Assembly (NCBI RefSeq): GCF_014138045.1
Contig: NZ_JACGXA010000003.1
Span: 357,466 to 421,465 of the forward strand
Origin: Nocardioides ginsengisegetis
GTDB taxonomy: Bacteria > Actinomycetota > Actinomycetes > Propionibacteriales > Nocardioidaceae
Direction: 5' to 3'
Length of the DNA: 64,000 nt
Positions 8,852 through 17,930 of this stretch are shown here, piece after piece (the first letter of the stretch is position 1; each line of letters starts with the position of its first letter). The position numbers were made by a program, and so were the translations under genes. The notes under the pieces were generated by a model, which was not told the DNA's origin, ran no database searches, and saw only the letters and a list, made by a program, of their open reading frames with translations.

Positions 8852-10993
8852 CTAGGCCGTCGGTCGGGAGGACCGTCGCGCCGCGGCCCCGGGTTCGGCC
8901 CCCGACCGTCGGGGCGAGGGGAGGGTGAACGTCAGCACGGCGCCGCGGCCGGGCGCGTTCGCCGCCCAGATCCGCCCGCCGTGCCCCTCCACGATGCCGC
9001 GGCTGATCGCGAGCCCCAGTCCGGTGCCGCCCTTCTGGCGGGCGTCGGAGGAGTCGACCTGCTCGAAGGGCTCGAAGATGCTCTCCAGCTTCTCGGCCGG
9101 GATCCCGCGCCCCTGGTCGCGGACCGTGAAGACGACCTCGCCGCCCTGCTCCCGCGCCTCGAGGTGGACCACGCCGCCGGGCTCGGAGTAGGTGATGGCG
9201 TTGCCGAGCAGGTTGGTGAGGGTCTGGATGATCCGGTCCTCGTCGGCGAGCACCCGCCCGCTCGTGTCGCCGACCTCGATCCGGACCCGCATCTGGGTGG
9301 CCAGGCCCTCGATCTGGTGCGCGGCCGTCGCGACGAGGTCGGCGGCCTCGAGGACGGCCACGGTCATCGGCCGGGTCCCGGACTCGATGCGCTCGATGTC
9401 GAGCAGGTCGTTGATCAGGCGGGTGAGCCGCTCGCTGCTCTGCAGGGCGATGGTGACCAGGGGCCCGGCCCGCTCCGGGAGCTCGCCCAGGCTTCCGCCG
9501 GCGAGGAGTCCGAGGGAGCCCCGGATCGAGGTCAGCGGGGTGCGCAGCTCGTGGCTGACCACCGAGAGGAACTCGTTCTTCATCCGTTCGACCTCGCGGC
9601 GCTGGGTGACGTCCCGGAAGACGACGACGGCTCCCCGGACGGTGTCGTCGTCCAGCAGCGGCGAGGCGGTGATCTCGACCGCGAAGGTCTGGCCGTCGGC
9701 GCGGAGGTAGACGTCCTCCTCGGGCTGCGCGACGGTCCCGCTGCGGATCGCCTGGCTGATGTAGCAGCCGTCGGAGGGGTACGGCGTGCCGTCGACGGCC
9801 GGCGCGTGGAAGTGGTCGTGGGCGACCTTGCCGAGGAGGTCGTCGGGCGAGTGGCCCAGGAGCGCCGCACCGGCCGGGTTGACGAAGGTGACGCGGCCCG
9901 CGGGGTCGACGCCGTAGATGCCGTCGCCCACCGAGGTCAGCAGCACCTCGTTCTGCCGGGCCAGGCGCCTCAGGTCGGCGGTCTGCGCGCGCACCCGACG
10001 CTCGAGGTCGACGCGGAGGGCGGCGTTGTCGGCGGCGAGGAGGGTCTGCCGCGCAGCGGCCGCCAGGAAGAGGGCGATCCACAGCACGGCCTCCGTCGCG
10101 CGCAGGTGGTCCCCCCGGACCGAGACCTGGATGACGCCCGCGACGAAGAGCACGGCGAAGACCAGCACGGTCGCCCGGGCGTCCGAGCCGGGTCCGTTGG
10201 CCCCGGGCGAGGCGGCGTCGGCGTGCTCGCTGGGGTACCAGGCGGCGAGGGAGATGACGAGGTAGCCGCCGATCCACAGCAGGTCGACGTAGCTGCCCCA
10301 CTCGAAGGTGCCCTTCGCCGCGAGCACGGCGAACGCCAGGTCGGCGACGGTGTAGAGGAGGAACCCGGCGGCGACCATCGCCAGGGCCGGGCGGTCCGCG
10401 CCCCGGGTGCGGAGGACCAGCAGCATGGCCACCGTGGCCAGCACGATGTCGAGGACCGGGAAGAGCAGGTCGCTCCAGCGCTGGGACGGCGAGCTGGCGG
10501 TCGCCTCGAGGAGCTCGGAGTAGACGAGGACCGAGCAGATGACCAGCACCGCACCCGCGGCGATCGCGCCGTCCAGGAACATGACGAGGGCGTCGGCACC
10601 GCGACGACGGACGCTGGGGAACATGAGCAGCCCGGCGATCGAGAGGGCCAGGGCCAGGGCGATCCCGGCGTTGCTCACCGCGCTCGGCGAGGTGACCACG
10701 TCGGCACCCACGACGGTCGCCCACAGGTTGGCGGCCACCGCCGTGCACCCGGCCGACATCAGGAGGAGCCAGGAACGACGGCGACGTCCGGCCGTCTGTG
10801 CGGCCCGGGCGCCGCAGCTGACGGCTCCCAGGACCCCGGCCAGCAGGAGACCGGCCCCGCTGGCGGCCTGACGGGTGGCCAGCGAGAAGCCCGGCTGGAG
10901 CAGGAAGGCGAAGAGGGCCACCAGGGCCAGGGCGCTCGGGGCGGCGACGGCGAACCGGCGCCGCTGCGTGGCAAGCGTGGCGGGGCTCCCCAT
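8852..10993 (-). CDS. Membrane PAS-domain sensor histidine kinase
   Basis: A 713-residue kinase. Residues 1 to about 320 carry around nine hydrophobic segments forming a membrane sensor. A PAS domain follows from about 345 (TSVGDGIYGVDPAGRVTFVN), then the HisKA H-box MKNEFLSVVSHELRTPL with phospho-acceptor H481. HATPase boxes are LTNLLGNAITYSEPGG, VRDQGRGIP, EPFEQVD and GGTGLGLAIS. The ATG has TAGCGT 6 nt upstream, suggesting a leaderless transcript. The ligand is unknown. It is divergent from the P450 gene with 81 bp between them. Confidence 0.93.
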   Translation of the reverse strand: MGSPATLATQRRRFAVAAPSALALVALFAFLLQPGFSLATRQAASGAGLLLAGVLGAVSCGARAAQTAGRRRRSWLLLMSAGCTAVAANLWATVVGADVVTSPSAVSNAGIALALALSIAGLLMFPSVRRRGADALVMFLDGAIAAGAVLVICSVLVYSELLEATASSPSQRWSDLLFPVLDIVLATVAMLLVLRTRGADRPALAMVAAGFLLYTVADLAFAVLAAKGTFEWGSYVDLLWIGGYLVISLAAWYPSEHADAASPGANGPGSDARATVLVFAVLFVAGVIQVSVRGDHLRATEAVLWIALFLAAAARQTLLAADNAALRVDLERRVRAQTADLRRLARQNEVLLTSVGDGIYGVDPAGRVTFVNPAGAALLGHSPDDLLGKVAHDHFHAPAVDGTPYPSDGCYISQAIRSGTVAQPEEDVYLRADGQTFAVEITASPLLDDDTVRGAVVVFRDVTQRREVERMKNEFLSVVSHELRTPLTSIRGSLGLLAGGSLGELPERAGPLVTIALQSSERLTRLINDLLDIERIESGTRPMTVAVLEAADLVATAAHQIEGLATQMRVRIEVGDTSGRVLADEDRIIQTLTNLLGNAITYSEPGGVVHLEAREQGGEVVFTVRDQGRGIPAEKLESIFEPFEQVDSSDARQKGGTGLGLAISRGIVEGHGGRIWAANAPGRGAVLTFTLPSPRRSGAEPGAAARRSSRPTA

Positions 10994-11074
10994 GCCGGGA
11001 CGCTAGCAGCGGACGCCGGTCGCGGTGGGCACTTCGGGACGACGTTCCGCCACCACTTGACGTACTCGTAGTAT

Positions 11075-12463
11075 GTGACGGTGACCACGGTCGAGCGCGA
11101 TGTCCATGACCTCACCGAGCAGCGCTTCACCCGGATGCGCCCGTTCGGGGGTGACGCGCCGCCGCCGATCGACACGAGCGGGCTGCCGCCGGGCCCGCGC
11201 TGGCCGGTCTTCCTGCAGAGCGCGGGGCTGCTGCGCTTCCGGCACCGCTTCGTGCCCTACCTCCACCGCAGGTACGGCGACGTCTTCACCGTGCGGATCA
11301 TCCCCGGCGGCCGGCCGCTGGTCCTGTTCACGCGGCCCGAGCACGCCAAGGAGATCTTCGCGGGCGACCCGGAGGTCTTCCACGCCGGCAAGGGCAACGC
11401 GATCCTGGGCCCGATCATGGGGGAGCACTCGCTGCTCCTCCAGGACTCCGGTGAGCACAAGCGGGCGCGCAAGCTGCTGATGCCGGCCTTCAACGGCCAC
11501 GCCCTGCGCGGCTACGAGGCCCTCGTGACCGAGGTCGCCGCGGCGGAGGCCGCCCACTGGACGCGGGGCGCCGAGCTCCGGGCGCTGGACCGGATGAACG
11601 CCGTCACCCTCGAGGTGATCCTCCGGGTCGTCTTCGGGGTCACCGACGAGACCCGGCTCGCCGAGCTGCGCCCCCGGGTCAACAAGACCGTCGACATCAG
11701 CCCCGCGATCCTGCTCGGCTGGGGCTACCCCGCCCTGCAGAAGTTCGGTCCGTGGAAGAAGACCGTGCAGAACCAGCACGAGCTCGACCAGCTGATCTAC
11801 CGCGAGATCCGCGAGCGCCGGGCGGCTCCCGACCTGGCCGAGCGCACCGACGTCCTCTCGCGGCTGATCCTGATCGAGGACGGCGGCGACGCGCTCACCG
11901 ACACCGAGCTCCGCGACCAGCTCGTGACCCTGCTGCTCGCGGGCCACGAGACCACCGCCACCGCGCTGGCCTGGGCCCTCCACGAGATCGGCCGCTCCCC
12001 GGAGCAGCTCGCCCGCGCCCGGACGGCCGCGCTCGAGGGCGACGACGCCTGGCTCGACGCGGTGATGAAGGAGTCGATGCGGCTGCACCCGGTCATCCCG
12101 ATGGTCGTGCGGACCCTGATGAAGCCCGCGACCGTCGGCGGCATCGACCTGCCGGCCGGCACCACGATCGGGCCGTCGATCCTGGTCGCCCACAGCCGGC
12201 CGGAGAACCACCCCGACCCGGACCGCTTCGACCCCGAGCGCTTCCTGGGCCACAACCCGCCCACCAACACCTGGATCCCGTTCGGTGGCGGCGTACGTCG
12301 CTGCATCGGCGCAGGCTTCTCGCTGATGGAGGGCGTCGCCGTGCTCCGCGAGGTGCTGCGCGCCTGGGACGTGACCGCGGTCGGGGAGGACGAGCCGAAG
12401 GTCCGCAACATCACCAGCGTCCCGAGGAACGGGGCGCGGATCCGGGTGACCGCTCGCGCCTGA
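11075..12463 (+). CDS. Cytochrome P450
   Basis: Heme-thiolate monooxygenase of 462 residues. The I-helix oxygen-activation motif AGHETT is at 289-294, the ExxR motif appears as KESMRLHP, and the heme-binding loop FGGGVRRCIGAG has the axial cysteine at C410. The substrate cannot be read from sequence, and no ferredoxin or reductase gene is adjacent. GTG start at 11075; the stretch just upstream contains TACT-CGT-AGTA, a small inverted repeat that may be an operator. Divergent from the sensor kinase. Confidence 0.95.
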   Translation: MTVTTVERDVHDLTEQRFTRMRPFGGDAPPPIDTSGLPPGPRWPVFLQSAGLLRFRHRFVPYLHRRYGDVFTVRIIPGGRPLVLFTRPEHAKEIFAGDPEVFHAGKGNAILGPIMGEHSLLLQDSGEHKRARKLLMPAFNGHALRGYEALVTEVAAAEAAHWTRGAELRALDRMNAVTLEVILRVVFGVTDETRLAELRPRVNKTVDISPAILLGWGYPALQKFGPWKKTVQNQHELDQLIYREIRERRAAPDLAERTDVLSRLILIEDGGDALTDTELRDQLVTLLLAGHETTATALAWALHEIGRSPEQLARARTAALEGDDAWLDAVMKESMRLHPVIPMVVRTLMKPATVGGIDLPAGTTIGPSILVAHSRPENHPDPDRFDPERFLGHNPPTNTWIPFGGGVRRCIGAGFSLMEGVAVLREVLRAWDVTAVGEDEPKVRNITSVPRNGARIRVTARA

Positions 12464-12477
12464 CCCGGAAATCGCGT

Positions 12478-12498
12478 GCACCCGGTGGCCCCGGGTGC
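12478..12498. terminator. Hairpin after the P450 gene
   Basis: GCACCCGG and CCGGGTGC form a perfect 8-bp stem with loop TGGCC, 15 bp after the P450 stop. There is no T-run. It overlaps a possible upstream GTG (12495) of the next gene, which argues for the later GTG start at 12513. Confidence 0.5.
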
Positions 12499-12512
12499 CA
12501 CGCTTGCTGGTC

Positions 12513-13814
12513 GTGACCTGGCGTGACCGCTTCCGGGCGATGCGGATGGACGTGACCCCCCTGCGGGAGTCGCGCGACTTCCGGCTCCTCTTCCTGGCCG
12601 GCACCGTCTTCTACCTCGGCGGCATGGTCACCTACGTCGCGATCCCCTACCAGATCTACACGCTCACCGGCTCCAACTTCGCGGTCGGTGCGATCGGCCT
12701 GGTCGAGCTGGTGCCGCTCGTCGTCTTCGGCCTGTACGGCGGTGCGCTGGCCGACCACGTCGACCGCCGCAGGCTGCTGATCTGGACGGGGGTCGCCCAG
12801 GCCGGGTTCACCGTCGTGCTGGCCGTCAACGCGTTCGGCGACGACCCCCACGTGCCGCTGATCTTCGTGGTGGCCGGCCTGCTGGCCTCGAGCTCGGCCA
12901 TGCAGCGGCCCTCCCGCGAGGCGCTCATGCCACGCACGGTCCGCCACGACCAGATCACCGCCGCCAACAACCTGACCAGCCTCGGCATGCAGATCGGCGT
13001 GCTGGTCGGGCCGGCGATCGGCGGCCTGCTGGTGGCCTACGTCGGCATCGGCTGGTGCTACACCGTCGACATCGCGGGGCTCGGCGTCGCGACCCTGATG
13101 TTCGTCCTGATGCGGCCCTACCCGCACCGCGCCGAGACCACGCCGCCCAGCCTGGCCGGCATCCGCGACGGACTGCGCTACGCCCTCGGCCGCCGCGACC
13201 TGCTCGGCACCTACCTCGTCGACATCGCGGCCATGCTGCTCGCCCTGCCGGTGGTGCTCTTCCCGGCCCTGGCCAAGGAGGTCTTCGCGCGTCCCGAGCT
13301 CCTCGGCCTGCTCTACTCCGCCGAGACCGTCGGTGCCCTCGTGGCGACCGCCCTCAGCGGCTGGACCACGCGGGTGCACCTCCACGGCCGGGCGATCGTG
13401 ATCGCCGCCGCGGCGTACGGCGCGTGTGTCGGGCTGGCGGGCCTGATGCCGAGCATCTGGCTGGTGATGCTGTTCCTGGCGTTGTCCGGCGCGGCCGACA
13501 TGGTCTCGGCGACGTTCCGCGGCACGGTGTGGAACCAGACGATCCCCGAGACGATGCGGGGCCGACTCGCGGGCATCGAGATGCTGTCCTACTCGATCGG
13601 CCCGCTGGGCGGGCAGGTCCGGGCCGGCGCGGTGGCCGACCTGTGGAGCGTCCGCGGCTCGATCGCCAGCGGTGGCTTCGCCTGCATCGCCGGCGTCGGG
13701 CTCACGGCCCTCGCGCTGCGCGACTTCTGGACCTACGACGCGAGGACCGACGAGCACGCGGTCGCCGAGAGGGCGGCCCGCGCGCTCGCCGGTGAGCAGG
13801 TCGAGCTGGGGTGA
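12513..13814 (+). CDS. MFS transporter (EntS-like multidrug/siderophore exporter type)
   Basis: Major facilitator superfamily protein of 433 residues with about eleven to twelve hydrophobic helices. The N-terminus MDVTPLRESRDFRLLFLAG is the hallmark of the EntS/MFS_3 group of exporters, and the loop after helix 2 holds ADHVDRRR, a variant of the MFS G-x-L-aD-r-x-g-R-R motif. GTG at 12513 is preferred over 12495 because the latter lies within a hairpin; ATG 12540 is also possible. It follows the P450 on the same strand and may export a product of it, which is speculative. Confidence 0.85.
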   Translation: MTWRDRFRAMRMDVTPLRESRDFRLLFLAGTVFYLGGMVTYVAIPYQIYTLTGSNFAVGAIGLVELVPLVVFGLYGGALADHVDRRRLLIWTGVAQAGFTVVLAVNAFGDDPHVPLIFVVAGLLASSSAMQRPSREALMPRTVRHDQITAANNLTSLGMQIGVLVGPAIGGLLVAYVGIGWCYTVDIAGLGVATLMFVLMRPYPHRAETTPPSLAGIRDGLRYALGRRDLLGTYLVDIAAMLLALPVVLFPALAKEVFARPELLGLLYSAETVGALVATALSGWTTRVHLHGRAIVIAAAAYGACVGLAGLMPSIWLVMLFLALSGAADMVSATFRGTVWNQTIPETMRGRLAGIEMLSYSIGPLGGQVRAGAVADLWSVRGSIASGGFACIAGVGLTALALRDFWTYDARTDEHAVAERAARALAGEQVELG

Positions 13815-13818
13815 GGGT

Positions 13819-14700
13819 TCAGCGCAGGTGCGCCAGTTTCCACATCCCCATCGCGGCGTGCGGCATGCCGTTCTCGTCGCTCGGCCAGAAGCACATCGTG
13901 AGGTACTTGCCGCGCGGCACGTCGTAGCTCCAGGCCACCGTGTGGCCGGCGCCGATCACGAGCGTCCCGCCATGTCCGGGCAGGGCCCACGACGGGTCGC
14001 CGTTGGCGCCACTGGCGAAGTAGCGGCGCACCTTCGCGGCCGTCGTGGATTCCTTGACCTGCGCGAGCTCCACGAAGTGCGGCTCGTCGGTCTTGTTGGT
14101 CGAGCGCATCCAGCCCGAGTGGTGCATCCGCCTCGGCTCGCTGAAGTCGTGCTCGCCGACCATGTTGATCGGCCCGTGCGACACCGGCATCCAGCGCTGC
14201 TGGACCTTCCCGGTGACCCGCAGCGTCCGCCAGGTGCCCCGGTCGAGGTTGACCAGGTAGTACTGGCCGGCGTCGAGGCGTGTCGCGAACGACGGGGCCT
14301 CGCCCTTCTCGACGAAGGTCCCGCCGTAGAACTCCACGTTGCGGTCGATCCGCCGGATCTTCTTGAGGTTGCCGTTGAAGATGCCGCCGAAGTCGCCCTG
14401 CAGCTCCTTGAGGGAGTAGCCGTCGTGCAGGCGCAGCAGCTCGACGCTGCCGCTTCCGGCCGACCTGATGTCGAAGATGGTCGCGCCCGGGCGGAAGCCG
14501 GTCAGGCTGCGGCGGATGGACCCGTCCTCGGCGACCGTGATCGTGACCCGGACGGGCGGTGCCTGGGTGGCGCCGGCGGGGCGCTGGATGGCAGGAGCGC
14601 CGGCCGGCGTGGCCGCGGCGCCCGTGGGGGCCAGCGTGGCGCCGGCCAGGGCGGTGGAGGCGAGTGTCGCCACCGCCACGAAGCGTGAGAGCAGGTGCAT
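13819..14700 (-). CDS. Secreted protein with cupredoxin-like C-terminal motif, function unknown
   Basis: A 293-residue exported protein: Sec signal peptide in residues 1 to about 34 (hydrophobic core then an AAA-type cleavage site), a Pro/Ala-rich linker, and a beta-rich body. The C-terminus reads GKYLTMCFWPSDENG then PHAAMGMW, with C, H and M spaced as in a type 1 copper loop, and an upstream histidine in AGHTVAW. A good ribosome site (GGAGGAAACCC) precedes the ATG. It converges on the MFS gene with a 4-bp gap. Copper binding is inference from motif order. Confidence 0.75.
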   Translation of the reverse strand: MHLLSRFVAVATLASTALAGATLAPTGAAATPAGAPAIQRPAGATQAPPVRVTITVAEDGSIRRSLTGFRPGATIFDIRSAGSGSVELLRLHDGYSLKELQGDFGGIFNGNLKKIRRIDRNVEFYGGTFVEKGEAPSFATRLDAGQYYLVNLDRGTWRTLRVTGKVQQRWMPVSHGPINMVGEHDFSEPRRMHHSGWMRSTNKTDEPHFVELAQVKESTTAAKVRRYFASGANGDPSWALPGHGGTLVIGAGHTVAWSYDVPRGKYLTMCFWPSDENGMPHAAMGMWKLAHLR

Positions 14701-14833
14701 GGGTTTCCTCCGTTTCGGGGTTCCGAGCGAGCCCCAAGGGAGTGAATGCCCGGCGCAGTCGCGACCGTGGCCGAATGCCGCGAAATGACTCAGCCGGGCC
14801 CGCCCGAACGGCGGTTGGGTGCCGGGGTCCGGG

Positions 14834-15973
14834 TCACCCGAAGGCAGCGCGTACGTCGCCCTCGGTGAGGCCGTAGTCGGCCAGGTCGTAGCGGTGCGCG
14901 GGCCGGCGCCCGCCGCGCCGCGACTCTGCGTCGATCTGCTCGACCGCTGCGGCCGCGGCCCTTGTCCAGTCCAGCCCGAAGGCGTCGTAGATCCCGCGTG
15001 TGGTGCCGACCGGGTCCTGGACGAACGCCCCGTAGTCCACGTCGACGAACTGCGCCGGGTCGTGGTGGGTGCGGGCCTCCTCGAAGGAGCGCCACGAGCG
15101 GGCGAGCATGGCGAGCTGGGTCCGGCCGATCGTCTCGCCGACGAAGGTGGTCGAGTGCCCCGCGGTGGCCTCGGCCGACAGCGAGCACGCCGAGGCGATC
15201 GAGGTGACCGGGTCGCGGTGGGTGTGCACGACCAGCGCGTCGGGGTAGACCGCCATGAGGGCGTCGAGGGCGGCCAGGTGGGAGGGGTTCTTCAGGACCC
15301 AGCGCTTCTCCGGGTCGTTGAGCCCGATCAGCTGGAGGTTGGCCCGGTGGCGGGCGTAGGCGTCGGTCCAGTCCTGCTCCGCCAGCCACGCGGAGTAGCG
15401 CGGCACGTGGGCCAGCGACTCGTAGCTGATCGACTTGCCGGTCTGGCGCAGCAGCCGCCAGCACTCCTCCACGGACGTGGCGTCCATGTAGTGGATCCCC
15501 ATGAACTCGGGGTTCTCGACGTGGTGCTCGCTGAACGCCGCCTGCATGGCGGTGAAGACCGGGTCCTGCTCCCAGCTCTCGCGCGGCGGCCGGGGCTGGG
15601 GGAACTCGGTGAGCCACAGCTCCAGGCCCTGGTGGGCCGGGTCGGCGTTGAGGAGCCGGTGCAGCGCGGTCGTGCCGGTGCGGGGCAGGCCGACCACGAA
15701 GATCGGTCGCTCGACCGGCACGTCGGCGTGCTCGGGGTGCTCGCCGAACCGGAGCTGGGTGAGCAGCCGCCCGACCAGCGCGCTCTTGACCTGGCCGCGC
15801 TGGAAGTAGTTGCCCACGCCCGTCAGCCCCGCCTCCGGGGAGTTGAGGTCCTCGACGAGGATCCGCAGACCCTCCTCGTGCGCGGTGCCGCCGAAGTCCT
15901 CGAGCCCCGTGGTGCGCACGGCCGCGGCCGCGATGTCGTCGTACGAGCCGACGTCGTCCCGGACCCGGCTCAT
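14834..15973 (-). CDS. Sulfotransferase-family protein (Rv3529c-like)
   Basis: A 379-residue protein of the sulfotransferase P-loop family. The 5'-phosphosulfate loop is IFVVGLPRTGTTALHRLL, and a later segment VVHTHRDPVTSIASACS matches the 3'-phosphate-binding region. Its ATG overlaps the SDR stop by 4 nt. The order sulfotransferase, SDR, DUF1214 matches what I recall for Rv3529c-Rv3531c of M. tuberculosis, a segment of the KstR cholesterol regulon; substrate unknown. Last gene of the minus-strand operon. Confidence 0.87.
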   Translation of the reverse strand: MSRVRDDVGSYDDIAAAAVRTTGLEDFGGTAHEEGLRILVEDLNSPEAGLTGVGNYFQRGQVKSALVGRLLTQLRFGEHPEHADVPVERPIFVVGLPRTGTTALHRLLNADPAHQGLELWLTEFPQPRPPRESWEQDPVFTAMQAAFSEHHVENPEFMGIHYMDATSVEECWRLLRQTGKSISYESLAHVPRYSAWLAEQDWTDAYARHRANLQLIGLNDPEKRWVLKNPSHLAALDALMAVYPDALVVHTHRDPVTSIASACSLSAEATAGHSTTFVGETIGRTQLAMLARSWRSFEEARTHHDPAQFVDVDYGAFVQDPVGTTRGIYDAFGLDWTRAAAAAVEQIDAESRRGGRRPAHRYDLADYGLTEGDVRAAFG

Positions 15974-16791
15974 CGGGAGTGGAACTCCCCGCAGTCGACG
16001 GTCAGCACCTGCCCCGTCACCGCGCTCGCGAGGTCGCTGGCGAGGAAGAGCGTCGCCCGCGCGACCTCGTCGGGCGTGGCCAGCCGCTTCAGGTCCGTGG
16101 GCTGGGCCTTCTGCCGGTAGATCTCCTCGTGGGTGACGCCCTGCTCGGAGGCCAGCCAGTCGAAGTAGGCCTTGTTGACGTCCTCGTAGATGTAGGACGG
16201 CGCGACGCTGTTGACCCGGATGCCACGCGGGCCGAGCTCGGTCGCCAGCGACGAGGACAGGTGCGCCAGCGCCCCCTTGCTGAGCTTGTAGCCGGCGTAC
16301 TCCGGCTGCGAGGAGTACATGACACAGGAGTTCAGCATGATGACCGACCCCTGCGACTCCGCCAGGGCGTCGGCGAAGAGCGCCGAGAGCCGCAGCGGGG
16401 CGAAGACGTTGGTCTCGTTGGCCGCGCGCAGGCCGTCGAGGTCGAGCGTCGTGAGCGGGTCCATCGGCGGGATCCCGAAGGCGTTGTTGATCAGGCAGTC
16501 GACGCGGCCGAACTCGTCCAGCGCGGCCCGCACCAGCGCGGCCCGCTGGTCCTCGTCGGTGATGTCGGTCGGGACGACGAGGGCGCGGCGGCCGTGCGAG
16601 CGCACCACCTCGGCCATCTTCTGCAGGCGGCGCTCGGTGCGGCTGACCAGGACCAGGTCGGCCCCCATCCTCGCGGCCTCCTCGCCGAGCGCGCGGCCCA
16701 GCCCCGGGCCGACACCGGACAGCACGACGACCTTGTCCTCGAGCAGCTTCGGTGATCGAGCAGGGCGCGCAGCGCCCGTGTCGAGATTCAC
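15970..16791 (-). CDS. SDR-family NAD(P)-dependent oxidoreductase
   Basis: Classical short-chain dehydrogenase/reductase of 273 residues. Cofactor motif is SGVGPGLGRALG, the structural NNAF is present, the catalytic serine sits in MLNSCVMY and the YxxxK pair in YAGYK. GTG start at 16791 overlaps the DUF1214 stop by 4 nt (GTGA). The first 13 or so residues (LDTGAARPARSP) are encoded by a copy of a dispersed palindromic repeat, so the native N-terminus has been replaced or extended. Part of the predicted KstR-controlled operon, so a steroid or side-chain intermediate is the likely substrate. Confidence 0.9.
   Translation of the reverse strand: MNLDTGAARPARSPKLLEDKVVVLSGVGPGLGRALGEEAARMGADLVLVSRTERRLQKMAEVVRSHGRRALVVPTDITDEDQRAALVRAALDEFGRVDCLINNAFGIPPMDPLTTLDLDGLRAANETNVFAPLRLSALFADALAESQGSVIMLNSCVMYSSQPEYAGYKLSKGALAHLSSSLATELGPRGIRVNSVAPSYIYEDVNKAYFDWLASEQGVTHEEIYRQKAQPTDLKRLATPDEVARATLFLASDLASAVTGQVLTVDCGEFHSR
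16751..16790 (+). repeat. Dispersed palindromic repeat, copy A (within the SDR 5' coding end)
   Basis: The core GGGCGC-GCA-GCGCCC (16763-16777) is a perfect hairpin, flanked by TCGAG and TCGAG-type arms. Aligned base for base with copy B at 18821-18856 it matches at about 26 of 34 positions, including the shared centre CGCGCAGCG. From memory, repeats of this shape are common in Nocardioides and related genomes. Confidence 0.65.
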
Positions 16792-17930
16792 GAGATCATC
16801 CTTCGGGCGATGCCGACCTGGCGGTCGGCGATGCGGGCGGCATAGTCGGACGGAGTGATCAAGGCCTCCGCGTGGAACGGCAGGCGGGACGGCAGGTCGG
16901 CGAACGGCACGACCTCGACGGTGGGTCCGTCGGTCTCCGGCAGCGGTGCGGGGAGCCGCTGCCAGCGCAGCATCATCACGCCGCGCGGGTGCCCGGTGGT
17001 CTCCAGCCAGTTGGCCAGGCCCGGGTCGCGCTCGGTGACGACGTACCGGAGCATCCCGTCGGGGTCGACGCGCGACTGGGCACGGGTGAGCGAGGTCTGG
17101 TGGTGCTCGTAGTCGGTCGAGATGTACCAGGCCGAGCCGATCTGGATGGCCTGGTACGCACAGGCGGCCACCGGGACCGTCACGATCATCGCCTCGTCGT
17201 CGGCCAGCGCGTAGTGGCCGATCGAGGAGAGCTGGGAGGCCAGGCCGCCGGGGGTCGAGGCGGGCGCGGTCAGGGTGTTGACCGGCTCCTTGTAGGTGAA
17301 CCACTCCGGGAAGGCGAACCACGTCCGGATCCGGCCGGTGAGCATCTTGGCCGCGACGCCGAAGCGCTTCTCCACCCGCTCGGGGGTCAGCGGCCCGCGT
17401 GCCTGCCCGGCCGTGTCGAGCCGCTGGATCCGCAGGGTGCCGCGCTCCTCGGCGTTCCAGTCGTCGTAGACCTCGCGGACGATCAGCGTGCTGCCCCGCG
17501 ACAGCCCGAGCTCGGGCCCGAAGCGCCACTCGAACGTGCCGTCCGCGGCCACGTCGAGCTCGCGGTCGTCGAACGCGACGACGGTGTTCGGCGCCCCCGC
17601 GTCGGAGTAGGTCCCGTCCATGACCTGGAAGGACAGGTCGGCGGTGGTGCCGCGCCGGCCGGAGACGACGTACGACGCCCCGTCGGTGAGGTGGGCGTTG
17701 AAGTAGATCGCGTCGGGGTTGTCCAGGCCCTGCCGGGCGTACTGGTGCGTCGGGTTGATCAGCACGGGGTGCTCGAGGTCGTAGTCGAAGGCCATCTGCA
17801 GCGACGACCGGATCGAGCCCGCGAGGTAGTCGAGGCCCTCCGCGAGGTCCTGCTCGGAGATCTCGAACGGCGGGTTGCGGATCAGCTCCTCGGCCTCGGC
17901 GACCGCCTTCTGGAAGGCCTCCGTGGTCAC
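16788..17930 (-). CDS. DUF1214 domain-containing protein (Rv3531c-like)
   Basis: A 380-residue protein without signal peptide. Recognisable features are the N-terminal helical segment EAEELIRNPPFEISEQDL, then YLAGSIRSSLQMAFDYD, and a beta-rich half starting around GLDNPDAIYFNAHL typical of DUF1214 proteins. Biochemical function is unknown. Its start overlaps the LLM stop by 4 nt and its stop overlaps the SDR start, so it is embedded in the operon. From memory, Rv3531c of M. tuberculosis occupies the same place and belongs to the KstR regulon. Confidence 0.78.
   Translation of the reverse strand: MTTEAFQKAVAEAEELIRNPPFEISEQDLAEGLDYLAGSIRSSLQMAFDYDLEHPVLINPTHQYARQGLDNPDAIYFNAHLTDGASYVVSGRRGTTADLSFQVMDGTYSDAGAPNTVVAFDDRELDVAADGTFEWRFGPELGLSRGSTLIVREVYDDWNAEERGTLRIQRLDTAGQARGPLTPERVEKRFGVAAKMLTGRIRTWFAFPEWFTYKEPVNTLTAPASTPGGLASQLSSIGHYALADDEAMIVTVPVAACAYQAIQIGSAWYISTDYEHHQTSLTRAQSRVDPDGMLRYVVTERDPGLANWLETTGHPRGVMMLRWQRLPAPLPETDGPTVEVVPFADLPSRLPFHAEALITPSDYAARIADRQVGIARRMIS

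Noticed and set aside
12495..12512. GTG at 12495 as the start of the MFS gene
   Set aside because: It lies inside the 12478-12498 hairpin; GTG 12513 gives the usual short N-terminus.
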